In this document: positions 36,044-44,956 of the stretch, one piece after another | How the letters are laid out: each line of letters starts with the position of its first letter | How positions within the stretch are numbered: the first letter of the stretch is position 1 | NCBI RefSeq assembly: GCF_014773365.1 | Contig: NZ_JACWUN010000003.1 | Location: 186,001-250,000 of the forward strand | DNA: 64,000 bases | Direction of reading: 5' to 3' | DNA from: Pelovirga terrestris | Lineage (GTDB): Bacteria > Desulfobacterota > Desulfuromonadia > Desulfuromonadales > Geopsychrobacteraceae | Translations under genes and position numbers: made by a program | The notes under the pieces: model-generated | What the model was told of the DNA's origin: nothing | What the model saw: the letters and a program-made list of their open reading frames with translations, nothing else | Database searches by the model: none

Positions 36044-37014
36044 CAACCTTCATCGCCCTCAACCTGTTGTGCGTGTTTGTCGCCCTGCTGCTTGATCATG
36101 TCATTGGCGATCCGCGTACCTCCTGGCACCCGGTCTGCCTGCTGGGACGTCTGAACCGCCGGCTGGAACACCGGCTATATCCCCTTGGCTTCAGCGGCGG
36201 CGCGCTGCTGACATTACTGTCGACAACGGTCGCCGTCGCCACGACCCTGATTCTACTGTGGGCGGCAATCCGCATCCATGTTGCCCTCTATCTTGTTGTC
36301 AATACGCTGATTATCTTTTTTGCTGTCAGTGCCCGCTCCATGGTGCAACATGCCCTGGCGGTTCACGCCCCGCTGGTTACCGGTGACCTTGAGGGTGCCC
36401 GCCGGGCGCTGGCCATGATCGTCAGCCGCGATACCGCCGGCATGGATCAGGCAATGGTGATTCGCTCCACCGTCGAATCAGTAGCGGAAAACTTTACCGA
36501 CGGCGTGTTGTCGCCGGTTGTGTTTGCCGCACTAGGCGGCGCGGCCGGGGCGATGCTGTTCAAGGCCGTCAGCACGCTGGATTCAATGGTCGGCTATCGC
36601 AATGTGCGCTACGAGCAGTTCGGCAAATTTGCCGCCCGTGCCGATGATGTCCTCAACTTCATTCCGGCGCGACTGGCTCTGGTGCTGATTCCTGCCGCGG
36701 CGTTCGGCAGTCGCCTGAACCCGGGCAATGCCTGGCGTATCGGTCGCCGTTTCCGCCTGGCCCACGCCAGTCCCAATTCAGCCCATAGCATGGCCGCCTT
36801 TGCCGGCGCCCTTGACACCAGCCTCGGCGGCGCAGCGACCTATTTCGGCATCCGCAAGGAGAAGCCCTGTATCGGTGACGGAGCCCGGATCGACGAAACG
36901 GCACTGATCACCGACGCCACCGGACTGTTCACCAGAACAACCGCTCTGCTGGCTCTGTGCGCCGCAATCCTGTACCTCACCCTGCTCATTGTAATGAGGT
37001 ACCCATGCGCATAG
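36040..37014 (+). CDS. cbiB: Adenosylcobinamide-phosphate synthase CbiB
   Basis: Membrane enzyme of 324 residues that attaches the aminopropanol arm to adenosylcobyric acid. Typical sequence: LLLDHVIGDPRTSWHPVCLLG at the start, RSTVESVAENFTDGVLSPVVFAALGG in the middle, YRNVRYEQFGKFAARADDVLNFIPAR and SPNSAHSMAAFAGAL. The ATG overlaps the cobD stop, and its own end overlaps cbiR by ten bases. Confidence 0.96.
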   Translation: MTTFIALNLLCVFVALLLDHVIGDPRTSWHPVCLLGRLNRRLEHRLYPLGFSGGALLTLLSTTVAVATTLILLWAAIRIHVALYLVVNTLIIFFAVSARSMVQHALAVHAPLVTGDLEGARRALAMIVSRDTAGMDQAMVIRSTVESVAENFTDGVLSPVVFAALGGAAGAMLFKAVSTLDSMVGYRNVRYEQFGKFAARADDVLNFIPARLALVLIPAAAFGSRLNPGNAWRIGRRFRLAHASPNSAHSMAAFAGALDTSLGGAATYFGIRKEKPCIGDGARIDETALITDATGLFTRTTALLALCAAILYLTLLIVMRYPCA

Positions 37015-37673
37015 CGGCCCCTTCCTTTATTATTCCGGCAGAACGTCTGGCGAATGTGCAATATGTGCGTGGCCTGGTGGAGGAAATCGAGCTGCTCTAT
37101 TTTTGCAGCCGGCAGCCGGAAGACTTGCCCGACGAGCAGGAAGTGACCCAACTGGCGCTGGAGCCGCTGCGCTATAACGTCCACCTGCCTTACGACCGCG
37201 ACCTGACCCTGGTGGCATCATGGTCGACGCTGCAAACCTTCGTCGATCGGTTGCGACCGCTTGGAGCGCAGACACATACCCTCCACCTGCAACCACAGCG
37301 CGAATTTTTTCGTCAGCTGGAGACTTTTGCCGCCTCAAATGCAGGGATCATCAGTGTCGAAAACAGTGGTGACGACGCCCAACTGTTTGACCAGGCGGCA
37401 GCCTTACCCGTCGATTTTTGTGTCGATGTCGGTCACATGATTCATTTTAGGCAGGATGTGGAGGCGGTTCTGTCCAGGCACCGGGAGCAGATCACCCTGC
37501 TCCATCTGCACGGCAGCGACGGCCGGCGCGACCATCGCAGTCTCAAATGGATCGACCCGGGCCTGCTGCGGACCATCAAACAATTTGCTCTGGAAAAAGA
37601 GCTGACCATCTGTCTGGAGATTTTTCAGGAAGCGGGACTACGCGAATCAATCGCTCTGTTGCGCGACCTCTGA
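37005..37673 (+). CDS. cbiR: Cobamide remodeling phosphodiesterase CbiR
   Basis: TIM-barrel protein of 222 residues of the sugar-phosphate isomerase/epimerase (AP endonuclease 2-like) superfamily. Sequence and position match CbiR, which cleaves the nucleotide loop of cobamides so that the lower ligand can be exchanged. Acidic and histidine residues that could hold metals are in VHLPYDRDL, IISVENSGDD, VDFCVDVGHMIHF and LLHLHGSDGRRDHRSL. ATG at 37005 overlaps the end of cbiB. With cobT and bluB nearby it would let the cell convert scavenged cobamides to its own form. The family call is from recognition, not a search. Confidence 0.8.
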   Translation: MRIAAPSFIIPAERLANVQYVRGLVEEIELLYFCSRQPEDLPDEQEVTQLALEPLRYNVHLPYDRDLTLVASWSTLQTFVDRLRPLGAQTHTLHLQPQREFFRQLETFAASNAGIISVENSGDDAQLFDQAAALPVDFCVDVGHMIHFRQDVEAVLSRHREQITLLHLHGSDGRRDHRSLKWIDPGLLRTIKQFALEKELTICLEIFQEAGLRESIALLRDL

Positions 37674-37689
37674 TGGGGGAAACAGGGCG

Positions 37690-38397
37690 TCACCCCTCTT
37701 TCGGCTTTCCCTGGACAATGGCGGTGGACAGATAACCGGCAGCTTCCGGCGGCACCTGGGTCAGCAGGTCGTACACCTGCTCGTCGCGCAGGCTGATACG
37801 CTGAAACAACCAGGCCTGCGCCAGGTCGGCCTGACGCACGAACGCACACAGGGCGGGGAGTCGCTTATGCACCTTCATCAGCACAACCGAGGTGAAGCGC
37901 TCAAGCAAGGCGGAGAGTTCAGCCACTGATTCAGGCATTTCGATGACACAGAAGGAGCCATCCTTTTCGCACAGGGGCAAGCTCCGGGCGTTGGCGGCCG
38001 CCGAAAAGGCCGAAATTCCCGGCACCATCTGCGTGACGATCCCCTGCTCCAGCAGCTTGTCACGCAGATAGTTAAAGGTGCTGTAAACCGGGGTATCACC
38101 AATGGTCACGTAGCAGATGCGCTTTCCTTCATTGGCCCAGCGAGCCATTTCACCCGCCAGTGCGCTGTAGCGGATATCCAGATCAGCCCTGTTGCCGGTC
38201 ATGGGAAAGTGATACATATGGATTTTTTCGGCGGGAACATAGTGGGCGACGATATCGGCGGCGATACTGCGCCCGGTCACATCGGACTGGGGCACGACCA
38301 CGAGATCGGCCTGTTGCATGGCACGTACGGCTTTCATGGTGACCAGTTCCGGGTCACCGGGACCCAGACCGACACCGCAGATCATTGTTGACGTCAT
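37690..38397 (-). CDS. cbiL: Cobalt-precorrin-2 C20-methyltransferase CbiL
   Basis: SAM-dependent methylase of 235 residues that methylates C20 of cobalt-factor/precorrin-2, the step after CbiK. Conserved sequences are VGLGPGDPELVTMKAVRAM, TGRSIAADIV, ITIGD-type ICYVTIGDTPVYSTFNYL, and VPGISAFSAAANA. GAGG lies eight or nine bases before the ATG at 38397. It is the only gene of this half of the cluster on the minus strand, squeezed between cbiR and cbiP, with 13 bases between its start and that of cbiP. It therefore needs its own promoter inside cbiP, which points to a local inversion or insertion. Confidence 0.93.
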   Translation of the reverse strand: MTSTMICGVGLGPGDPELVTMKAVRAMQQADLVVVPQSDVTGRSIAADIVAHYVPAEKIHMYHFPMTGNRADLDIRYSALAGEMARWANEGKRICYVTIGDTPVYSTFNYLRDKLLEQGIVTQMVPGISAFSAAANARSLPLCEKDGSFCVIEMPESVAELSALLERFTSVVLMKVHKRLPALCAFVRQADLAQAWLFQRISLRDEQVYDLLTQVPPEAAGYLSTAIVQGKPKEG

Positions 38398-38410
38398 TGG
38401 CTAGCACCTC

Positions 38411-39898
38411 ATGTCAATAGGAGTGAAAAAGGTTTTGCAGAATACCCCAAACAAACGCAAAGTGCCATCTATCATGTTTCAGGGCACCGGATCGGGCGTG
38501 GGCAAGAGTCTGATCACGGCCGGCTTCTGCCGTCTACTGCAGCAACGCGGGGTGCGGGTGGCGCCCTTTAAGTCTCAGAACATGGCCCTGAATGCCGGGG
38601 TGACCGCCGATGGGCTGGAGATGGGGCGTGCCCAGATTCTTCAGGCTGAGGCAGCGTGCCTGGCGCCCGACGTGCGCATGAATCCGATCCTCCTCAAACC
38701 CCAGGGGCAATCCCGCTCGCAACTGGTGCGCCTGGGGCGCGTGACGGGAACATACAGTGCCCGCGAATATTACACCCTCTCCAGTGAAAATCTTGCTATC
38801 GCCAGCGCTGCCTACGATTCCCTGAGCAGCGAATATGACTTCATGGTTCTGGAGGGAGCGGGGAGCCCGGCGGAAATCAATCTGCAGGGCACCGATATCG
38901 TCAACATGCGGATGGCACAATACGCCGGGTCACGGGTATTTGTGGTGGGGGACATCGATCGGGGCGGTGTTTTTGCCTGGCTCAAGGGCACCTACGACCT
39001 GGTGCCCGACGCTGCCAGATCGCTGATCCACGGTTTTCTCATCAACAAGTTCCGGGGCGATGTCAGCCTGCTGCAACCGGGAATCGAGATGTTTGCCGAC
39101 CTGGTGCCGGTGCCGATACAGGGAGTGATCCCCTGGCTGCGCCTGAGCCTGGAAGAAGAGGATTCTCAGGATCTGGCGTCGGACACCGACAAGGGGGATG
39201 CCTCGTTGCGCGTTGGGGTGGTGCGACTGCCCCATATCAGCAACTTCTCCGACTTTGCCCCCTTAAAAGCCATGACGCAGGTACGCCTTACCTATCTGCA
39301 CCATCCGGCGGAACTGGCGGAGTGCGATCTGATTATCCTGCCCGGCAGCAAGCACAGCCTCCACGATCTGGATTTCCTGCAGCGCTCAGGGTTTGCTACT
39401 TCCTTGCAGGCGCTGGCAGGACGCGTCCCCATCATGGGCATCTGCGGTGGTTTGCAGATGCTGGGTGAGCGTCTGGAAGATCCCCATGGCGTTGAGGGGG
39501 AACCGGGAGCCGCCGAGGGACTCGGACTGCTCCCCCTCACTACCGTCATGGGGAATGGGAAAACGCTGCGTAAAGGGGTGTGGTGCGGCGCAGGGCAGTG
39601 GAGTGGACAGATGATCAGCGGCTACGAAATGCATGTCGGCCGCACATCGGTCGGCTCCGGCGTCGAGCAGCTGAGCGTTGACAACCTGTGCCTGTGGGAT
39701 CGCCGCAAGAGAGTTTTTGGAACCTATCTCCACGGTTTTTTTGAAACGACAACCAACCTGGCGGCGCTGGGAAAACTTCTTCATCTGCCCCTGCAAGCCG
39801 TAGACTACCGGATAGAAAAAGAACGACAATTGGATCTGCTGGCCAAAACCCTGGAAGAACACTGCGACATTGACGCCATGTTGGAAGGACTGCTGTGA
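38411..39898 (+). CDS. cbiP: Cobyric acid synthase CbiP/CobQ
   Basis: Glutamine-dependent amidotransferase of 495 residues that amidates side chains b, d, e and g of adenosylcobyrinic acid a,c-diamide. The N-terminal ATPase-like domain has FQGTGSGVGKSLITAGFCR and PFKSQNMALNAGVT; the glutaminase domain has the nucleophile Cys in VPIMGICGGLQMLGE and a late His in GTYLHGFFE. The ATG at 38411 has no clear Shine-Dalgarno; an in-frame TTG eight codons on, after AGGAG/AAAAAGG, is an alternative. It overlaps the next gene by four bases. Confidence 0.95.
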   Translation: MSIGVKKVLQNTPNKRKVPSIMFQGTGSGVGKSLITAGFCRLLQQRGVRVAPFKSQNMALNAGVTADGLEMGRAQILQAEAACLAPDVRMNPILLKPQGQSRSQLVRLGRVTGTYSAREYYTLSSENLAIASAAYDSLSSEYDFMVLEGAGSPAEINLQGTDIVNMRMAQYAGSRVFVVGDIDRGGVFAWLKGTYDLVPDAARSLIHGFLINKFRGDVSLLQPGIEMFADLVPVPIQGVIPWLRLSLEEEDSQDLASDTDKGDASLRVGVVRLPHISNFSDFAPLKAMTQVRLTYLHHPAELAECDLIILPGSKHSLHDLDFLQRSGFATSLQALAGRVPIMGICGGLQMLGERLEDPHGVEGEPGAAEGLGLLPLTTVMGNGKTLRKGVWCGAGQWSGQMISGYEMHVGRTSVGSGVEQLSVDNLCLWDRRKRVFGTYLHGFFETTTNLAALGKLLHLPLQAVDYRIEKERQLDLLAKTLEEHCDIDAMLEGLL

Positions 39899-40368
39899 AA
39901 CTCGTCTACTATCCCTTTTTGATCCATATCAGCGGCAAACGGCTGCTCTTTGTCGGCGGCGGCAAGGTGGCCGCCCGCAAGATCGGTGCCCTGCTGCCCA
40001 TGGAGCCAGCTATCCGGGTGATCGCCCCGCGCATCGACGACGAGCTACGCGCCCTGGCCGCCGCCGGAACCATTGAAACCATTGAGCGCGAAGCCCGTGA
40101 GGATGATCTCAATCACTGCGATTATGCTTTTTTGTGTACCGACAAGCGCGAGCGCAACGCTGCCTTGGCGGCGTGGGCCAAAGAACTGCGCGTGCCGGTC
40201 AATGTGGCCGACGACCCTTGGCTGTGCGACTTCCACCTGCCCGCCGTGCATATGGACGAAGACGCCGGGCTGGTGATCTCCGTCTCCACCCAGGGGAAAA
40301 GTCCCTCCCTGGCGCGACGACTGCGAGATCGTATCGGCGAACTCCTGGACAAAGGGGGTTTGCCGTGA
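39895..40368 (+). CDS. Precorrin-2 dehydrogenase (CysG N-terminal/Met8p type)
   Basis: Protein of 157 residues equal to the N-terminal domain of siroheme synthase. It should oxidise precorrin-2 to sirohydrochlorin with NAD, giving the substrate of CbiK and of siroheme formation. The NAD-binding turn is LLFVGGGKVAARKIGALL (residues ~17-34); DDPWLCDFHLPAV and STQGKSPSLARRLRD are also conserved. It starts with GTG overlapping the cbiP stop (GTGA) and overlaps cbiA in the same way, so the three are translationally coupled. Confidence 0.92.
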   Translation: MKLVYYPFLIHISGKRLLFVGGGKVAARKIGALLPMEPAIRVIAPRIDDELRALAAAGTIETIEREAREDDLNHCDYAFLCTDKRERNAALAAWAKELRVPVNVADDPWLCDFHLPAVHMDEDAGLVISVSTQGKSPSLARRLRDRIGELLDKGGLP

Positions 40369-41675
40369 AAGGTGTGTTGATTGGAGCCGAGCGCAGCGGC
40401 TCCGGCAAAACCACCATCACTACCGGCATTGCCCGCGCCCTGAGCCGTCAGGGACTGCGGGTGGCGCCCTTCAAGTGCGGCCCCGATTACATCGACAGCC
40501 GCCATCTGGCTCGGGCCGCCGGCAACCCGGTGGAAAATCTGGATTCCGTCCTGCTCGGCGATGCGACTCTGGGTCAGATCTTCGCCCGGAGTTGCCAAGG
40601 TTGTGACATGGCTCTGGTGGAAGGAGTGATGGGCCTTTTTGACGGCATTGAACCACGCCGTTTTGGTGGCAGCTCCTATGACGTGGCCGTGCAACTGGGG
40701 CTACCCGTGGTGGCAGTACTGAACGCTGCCTCCTGTTCCTACACCATCGCCGCCCTGCTGCGGGGGTTACAGAGCCTTTGCCGATCCACGCCTCTGGAGG
40801 GAGTCATCATCAATCAGCTGGCGTCAAGCAACCATGAACGGCTGATCCGCAGCGCTCTGGAGCAGCATACCGACATCCCACTACTTGGCTGCGTACCCCG
40901 TCAGGCACAGCCCCTGGCACCCACCCGGCACCTGGGGATCGCCACGTCGGCCGAAATGGATGAAAGCTACTATGAAGCCTGCGCTGACCTGGTAGAGCAA
41001 CATATCGACCTGACGGCGCTGGCTGCCATCGACCTGACCATCCCCCCGGCAAGCCGGTGCGAAGAAACCATGCCGGAAAGGTCACGCATCTGCGCTGTAG
41101 CGCGTGACCAGGCCTTCAGCTTTTACTACGAGGCCAACCTGCGAGAGATAGAGCGCCGCGGGTACGCTTTGCGTTTCTTTTCCCCCTTGGCCGGGGAAAC
41201 CGTTCCCGACGCCGACTTTATCTACATCGGCGGCGGCTACCCCGAACTGTACGCCGAAGCCCTATCCACCCGCCAGGAACTACACCAGTGGCTGCGCCGC
41301 CACAGCGCCGCCGGACGTCCCCTGCTGGCGGAATGCGGCGGCATGATGCTGTTGACACAAGGCATTGTTGACGGTGAAGGCCGACACCACCCGATGACCG
41401 GAATTTTTGACGCTCGCTGCCATATGACCGGCAAACGACAAGCTCTGGGATATGTTCAGATCCAGGAGCCAGCCGCCCTGACCGGGCTGGTAGGACACGA
41501 ATTTCGCTACTCCACCCTGGAGGACGTCAATGAGCCCTACGTCTTTTCCCTGGAGAAAGTGACCAATGGCGCGCGCAGCCACGACGGCTTCAGCAAGGGA
41601 AAAACCCTGGCGGGCTATGTACACTTTCACTTTTTATCCCAACCCTCGCTGCTGGACTGGTTGCTGGAGCGATAA
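40365..41675 (+). CDS. cbiA: Cobyrinate a,c-diamide synthase CbiA
   Basis: Glutamine amidotransferase of 436 residues that amidates the a and c side chains of cobyrinic acid. The P-loop is GAERSGSGKTTITTGIARAL at the N-terminus, followed by PFKCGPDYIDSRHL; the glutaminase nucleophile Cys is in PLLAECGGMMLL and the C-terminal His in GYVHFHFLS. The start is GTG at 40365 overlapping the upstream stop, with AAAGGGGG before it; the frame is open for a further 77 codons upstream but that region is the preceding gene. Confidence 0.95.
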   Translation: MKGVLIGAERSGSGKTTITTGIARALSRQGLRVAPFKCGPDYIDSRHLARAAGNPVENLDSVLLGDATLGQIFARSCQGCDMALVEGVMGLFDGIEPRRFGGSSYDVAVQLGLPVVAVLNAASCSYTIAALLRGLQSLCRSTPLEGVIINQLASSNHERLIRSALEQHTDIPLLGCVPRQAQPLAPTRHLGIATSAEMDESYYEACADLVEQHIDLTALAAIDLTIPPASRCEETMPERSRICAVARDQAFSFYYEANLREIERRGYALRFFSPLAGETVPDADFIYIGGGYPELYAEALSTRQELHQWLRRHSAAGRPLLAECGGMMLLTQGIVDGEGRHHPMTGIFDARCHMTGKRQALGYVQIQEPAALTGLVGHEFRYSTLEDVNEPYVFSLEKVTNGARSHDGFSKGKTLAGYVHFHFLSQPSLLDWLLER

Positions 41676-41692
41676 ATATTGGCAGATAATGC

Positions 41693-41844
41693 GTAACTGT
41701 TCAGCATCTTGAGAAACAACTCAGCAATGAGCCTGCAATTGGTATGTTTGAACGCTGCGGAAATTTGTTTGAGCGAAGCGAGTTCATTTTCGCAAGTGAA
41801 AATATGCCAATTGATAGGCTCTCGCTACGAAGCTGAATAGTTAC
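41693..41844. repeat. Second-type palindromic element sharing the same ends
   Basis: A 152-bp element between cbiA and cbiC. Ends are GTAACTGTTCAG and CTGAATAGTTAC (11 of 12 bases match as an inverted repeat), the same end sequence as copy B of the dispersed repeat. The inside is different. GAGCCTGCAATTGG pairs with CCAATTGATAGGCTC, and the centre GAGCGAAGCGAGTTC forms a further hairpin. One copy in the window. Confidence 0.7.
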
Positions 41845-41886
41845 GATAATCGCATCCACCAAAAAACATAGAACATGGAGCATGCA

Positions 41887-42516
41887 ATGGACAAAGGCCT
41901 ACAGATAGAGCAAGACAGTTTCGCCATCATCGACTCTGCAACCGACCTCAGCCGCTTTAACAGCGCTGAGCAAGTCATCGCCCGCAAACTGATTCACACC
42001 ACCGGCGATACGGAATTCGCCGAGTTGACCTGCATCCTGTCCGGCGCTATAGAGGCTGGTGTCGCGGCCCTGCGTCGTGGTGCACCCATCATCTGTGATG
42101 TGGAAATGGTGCGGGTCGGGATTACCCGCCGCTACCTGCAGAGCTATGGCAATCAGGTGCACTGCTTCATCAGCCAGCCGGACGTGCTGACCCGCGCCGC
42201 TGCCGACAACCTGACCCGCGCCGAAACCGCCATGCTCTACGCCGCCGAACGCTACCCCGACGCCATCTTCGCCATCGGCAACGCCCCCACCGCGCTCTTG
42301 AAACTGCTGGAACTCACCGCCACCGGCAGAATGCAGCCCGCCTTTGTTGCCGGACTGCCGGTGGGGTTCGTCAAGGCCGAAGAATCCAAGGATCTGCTGC
42401 GCCAAACCACTATCCCCCACGTCACCAATCGCGGTCCCAAGGGCGGCAGTCCCTGCGCCGCCACAGTGATCAACGGGCTGCTGGTGGTGCTGAATGATCT
42501 CTTGTCAGCTGAATAA
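41887..42516 (+). CDS. cbiC: Cobalt-precorrin-8 methylmutase CbiC
   Basis: Moves the methyl group from C11 to C12 to give cobyrinic acid; 209 residues. The catalytic His is in IARKLIHTTGDTEFA, and IICDVEMVRVGITRR, AIGNAPTALLKLLE and TNRGPKGGSPCAATVINGL are family landmarks. ATG at 41887 follows GGAG by six bases; the ATG at 41875 has no site. The palindromic element at 41693 separates it from cbiA, so it may have weaker coupling to the upstream operon. Confidence 0.95.
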   Translation: MDKGLQIEQDSFAIIDSATDLSRFNSAEQVIARKLIHTTGDTEFAELTCILSGAIEAGVAALRRGAPIICDVEMVRVGITRRYLQSYGNQVHCFISQPDVLTRAAADNLTRAETAMLYAAERYPDAIFAIGNAPTALLKLLELTATGRMQPAFVAGLPVGFVKAEESKDLLRQTTIPHVTNRGPKGGSPCAATVINGLLVVLNDLLSAE

Positions 42517-42579
42517 TCCCGGCATATCCACCATTCCCCATTAACCACCAGCAAATCTGACTTCAGGAATGAATCGATC

Positions 42580-43287
42580 ATGGATAAAATCAAATCCCAT
42601 CTGCAAGCCGAAGACGTATTTTCTGCCAAAGAAAAAAAAGGCCTGTTCAAGGCGATTTTCAGCCGCAGGGATGTGCGCGGTCAATTCAAACCGGATGACG
42701 TACCTGATGAGGTATTGGGCCGGATTCTGAACGCCGCCCATCATGCTCCGTCGGTGGGCTTCATGCAGCCGTGGAATTTTGTCGTCATCAAAGATCCCGA
42801 CATCAAACAGTCGGTATACAATGACTTCGCGCAAGCGAACCGCGAAGCGGCAGAGATGTTTGAACCGCTTCGCCGCAGTGCCTATCAGGGATTCAAGTTG
42901 GAAGGTATTCGTGAAGCGCCGATCAATATCTGCGTTACCTGTGATCGTGAGCGCACTGGGCCGGTGGTAATCGGTCGCACGCATGTGGAAACGATGGATC
43001 TCTACAGCTGCGTCTGTGCCGTCCAGAATCTGTGGCTGGCGGCGCGGGCTGAAAATATCGGTGTCGGCTGGGTCAGCATCCTGCATGAGCAACGCCTCAA
43101 GGAGATCCTGGATATCCCGGCAAGGATCGTCCCCGTCGCCTATTTATGCCTTGGCTATACCGATTTCTTTTTTAACAAACCCGAACTGGAAGCAGCCGGT
43201 TGGCAACCCCGCCTGCCGCTGGAACAGCTTGTTTTTACTGATCGCTGGGGACAGTCTATCGATCCGGCAGGGGGAGGATTTGCTTGA
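42580..43287 (+). CDS. bluB: 5,6-dimethylbenzimidazole synthase BluB
   Basis: Nitroreductase-fold flavoenzyme of 235 residues that breaks down reduced FMN with O2 to give DMB. Characteristic sequence: RDVRGQFKPDDVPDEVLGRIL, NAAHHAPSVGFMQPWNFVVI, SVCAVQNLWLAARAENIGVGW-type sequence and ILHEQRLKEILDIPA. The reaction needs oxygen, although the rest of the pathway here is the anaerobic one. Last gene of the plus-strand run. Strong link with CobT, which activates the product. Confidence 0.92.
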   Translation: MDKIKSHLQAEDVFSAKEKKGLFKAIFSRRDVRGQFKPDDVPDEVLGRILNAAHHAPSVGFMQPWNFVVIKDPDIKQSVYNDFAQANREAAEMFEPLRRSAYQGFKLEGIREAPINICVTCDRERTGPVVIGRTHVETMDLYSCVCAVQNLWLAARAENIGVGWVSILHEQRLKEILDIPARIVPVAYLCLGYTDFFFNKPELEAAGWQPRLPLEQLVFTDRWGQSIDPAGGGFA

Positions 43288-43359
43288 CGCGGCAAAGGGA
43301 GGGGCATAGGTTGTGATTTGTTTAACGATATTGTTATCAGTTATCAGGGCGAGATTCCT

Positions 43360-44925
43360 TTGAAACTGAAGAATTCGATCACCGTGCGAATGACAATCGC
43401 CACAGCGGCTCTTCTTGTGGCGGTGCTCGCAGTTGTCAATGTGTGGCGCGATACCGGCGTGGTGGCACGATGGCAAGCGGAACTGCAATCCAAATCGGCG
43501 TTGACGGCCAACCTTGTCCTCCGCAGTTTCGAAGCGGTCGATCCGGACAAGTTCCCGGTTCACCAGGACTACCTGGCGCGGAATCTTGTCGAGCTTCCAG
43601 ATATCCATGACATTCTGGTCGTCGCAGCCAACGGGCGGGTCGCTTTTTCTCATCACCCGGAGGAGATCGGAAAGCTCTTCGACCCGACGACTGAGCAGGT
43701 ATGCGGAGGTTGCCACACGGCGGGTGGAATCCACTCTGAAAGCCGAGAGTACACATCGAGGAATGGTCAGCCGATTTATCACGAGGGCTTTCCGATCACG
43801 AACGGGAGCGCATGCCGACGTTGCCACGATTCGCGCCAGGAGATCCTTGGGATGCTGCTCATGTCCCTCGAACTCACCCCCTTCTATGCTGAACTCACTC
43901 GCCGGCATATCTCCTTCGTCTGGTTGGCGGTGGCAGTGGTGCTCGCTTCTCTTTTGTCCTTCTGGGGGCTCTTCCGAGTGCTGGTTCGCCAGCCGCTGGC
44001 GCGCCTCGAGTCGGACATCCGGAGTCTGGAAGGGGGCGACTTCCAACATCTTCACGGGCCGCGGGGGGAAAACGAGATTGCGATCCTTCACGCCTCATTC
44101 ATCACTATGGCCGGTCGGCTGCGCGAAGCCCGTGCAGAACTCGAAAATCGGGTACGTGAGGGAACGCAAAGGATCGATTCCCTGAGTGGTGAACTCGACC
44201 TGGTCTACTCGAATCTCATGCATTTGGAACACCTCTCGGCCATGGGGACCGTCTCGGTCGAAATCGCGCACGAGATTCGGACGCCCTTGAACGCCATGGC
44301 CTTGCACCTGCAGCTGCTGGGGCGCAGTCTACAGCGCGGTGGCGGTGATGACGAAGAGATTGGCGAACTGTTCGGCGACATGAACCGGGAGGTGCAGCGG
44401 ATCGTGGAGACGCTGAATCAATTTATGGCGCGCGTTCGGCGACCCATGCCAAAGCCGGATCCCGAGCCGCTCGGACCGGTCGTCGAATCTGCGATTTTTC
44501 TGATGGGGGCCGAAGCCAGGCACGCGGGGGTGGTAATCGAGAAGCAAATCGCGCCAGAGGTTCGTTTGCTTCCCGCCCACGCAAACCACATCCGCCAGAT
44601 CCTGACCAATCTCGTAAGTAACGCCGTGAAGGTCACTCCGCACGGAGGTCGTGTGCGCGTCCGGGCCTTTCTTGACTCGGAACGGGTCCGGATTGCCGTC
44701 GAGGACTCCGGACCCGGTGTTCCGCAGGCGATGCGCCAACGGATACGGGAACCATTTTTTACGACGCACCCGGATGGCACTGGTATGGGGCTTGCAATTG
44801 TGGAACACATTCTTCAGGACTGCGGTGGTTCTCTCGATGTTGGGGATGCGCAAGATCTGGGCGGTGCGGCCTTCATTGTTACCCTCCGGGATTGCGCCCC
44901 GGCAGCGGGTTGCGATACGGCTTAG
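43360..44925 (+). CDS. Sensor histidine kinase with two periplasmic c-type haem motifs
   Basis: Protein of about 521 residues. Membrane segments at ~10-27 and ~186-207 enclose a periplasmic sensor containing CGGCH (Cys115) and CRRCH (Cys152), so two covalently bound haems are expected. A HAMP linker, HisKA (phospho-His in EIAHEIRTPLNAM) and HATPase (DSGPGVP, GTGMGLAIVEHI) follow. No receiver is fused; the sigma-54 regulator that follows is the obvious partner. A redox, O2 or NO signal read through the haems is inferred. The best start is TTG at 43360, six bases from AGGGCGAG; the frame opens at 43318. The DNA looks richer in G+C and in CTC/TCG codons than its neighbours (impression, not measured). 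Confidence 0.9.
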   Translation: MKLKNSITVRMTIATAALLVAVLAVVNVWRDTGVVARWQAELQSKSALTANLVLRSFEAVDPDKFPVHQDYLARNLVELPDIHDILVVAANGRVAFSHHPEEIGKLFDPTTEQVCGGCHTAGGIHSESREYTSRNGQPIYHEGFPITNGSACRRCHDSRQEILGMLLMSLELTPFYAELTRRHISFVWLAVAVVLASLLSFWGLFRVLVRQPLARLESDIRSLEGGDFQHLHGPRGENEIAILHASFITMAGRLREARAELENRVREGTQRIDSLSGELDLVYSNLMHLEHLSAMGTVSVEIAHEIRTPLNAMALHLQLLGRSLQRGGGDDEEIGELFGDMNREVQRIVETLNQFMARVRRPMPKPDPEPLGPVVESAIFLMGAEARHAGVVIEKQIAPEVRLLPAHANHIRQILTNLVSNAVKVTPHGGRVRVRAFLDSERVRIAVEDSGPGVPQAMRQRIREPFFTTHPDGTGMGLAIVEHILQDCGGSLDVGDAQDLGGAAFIVTLRDCAPAAGCDTA

Positions 44926-44956
44926 GTATCAGGTTTTATCTATGGAGGATTCAAAA

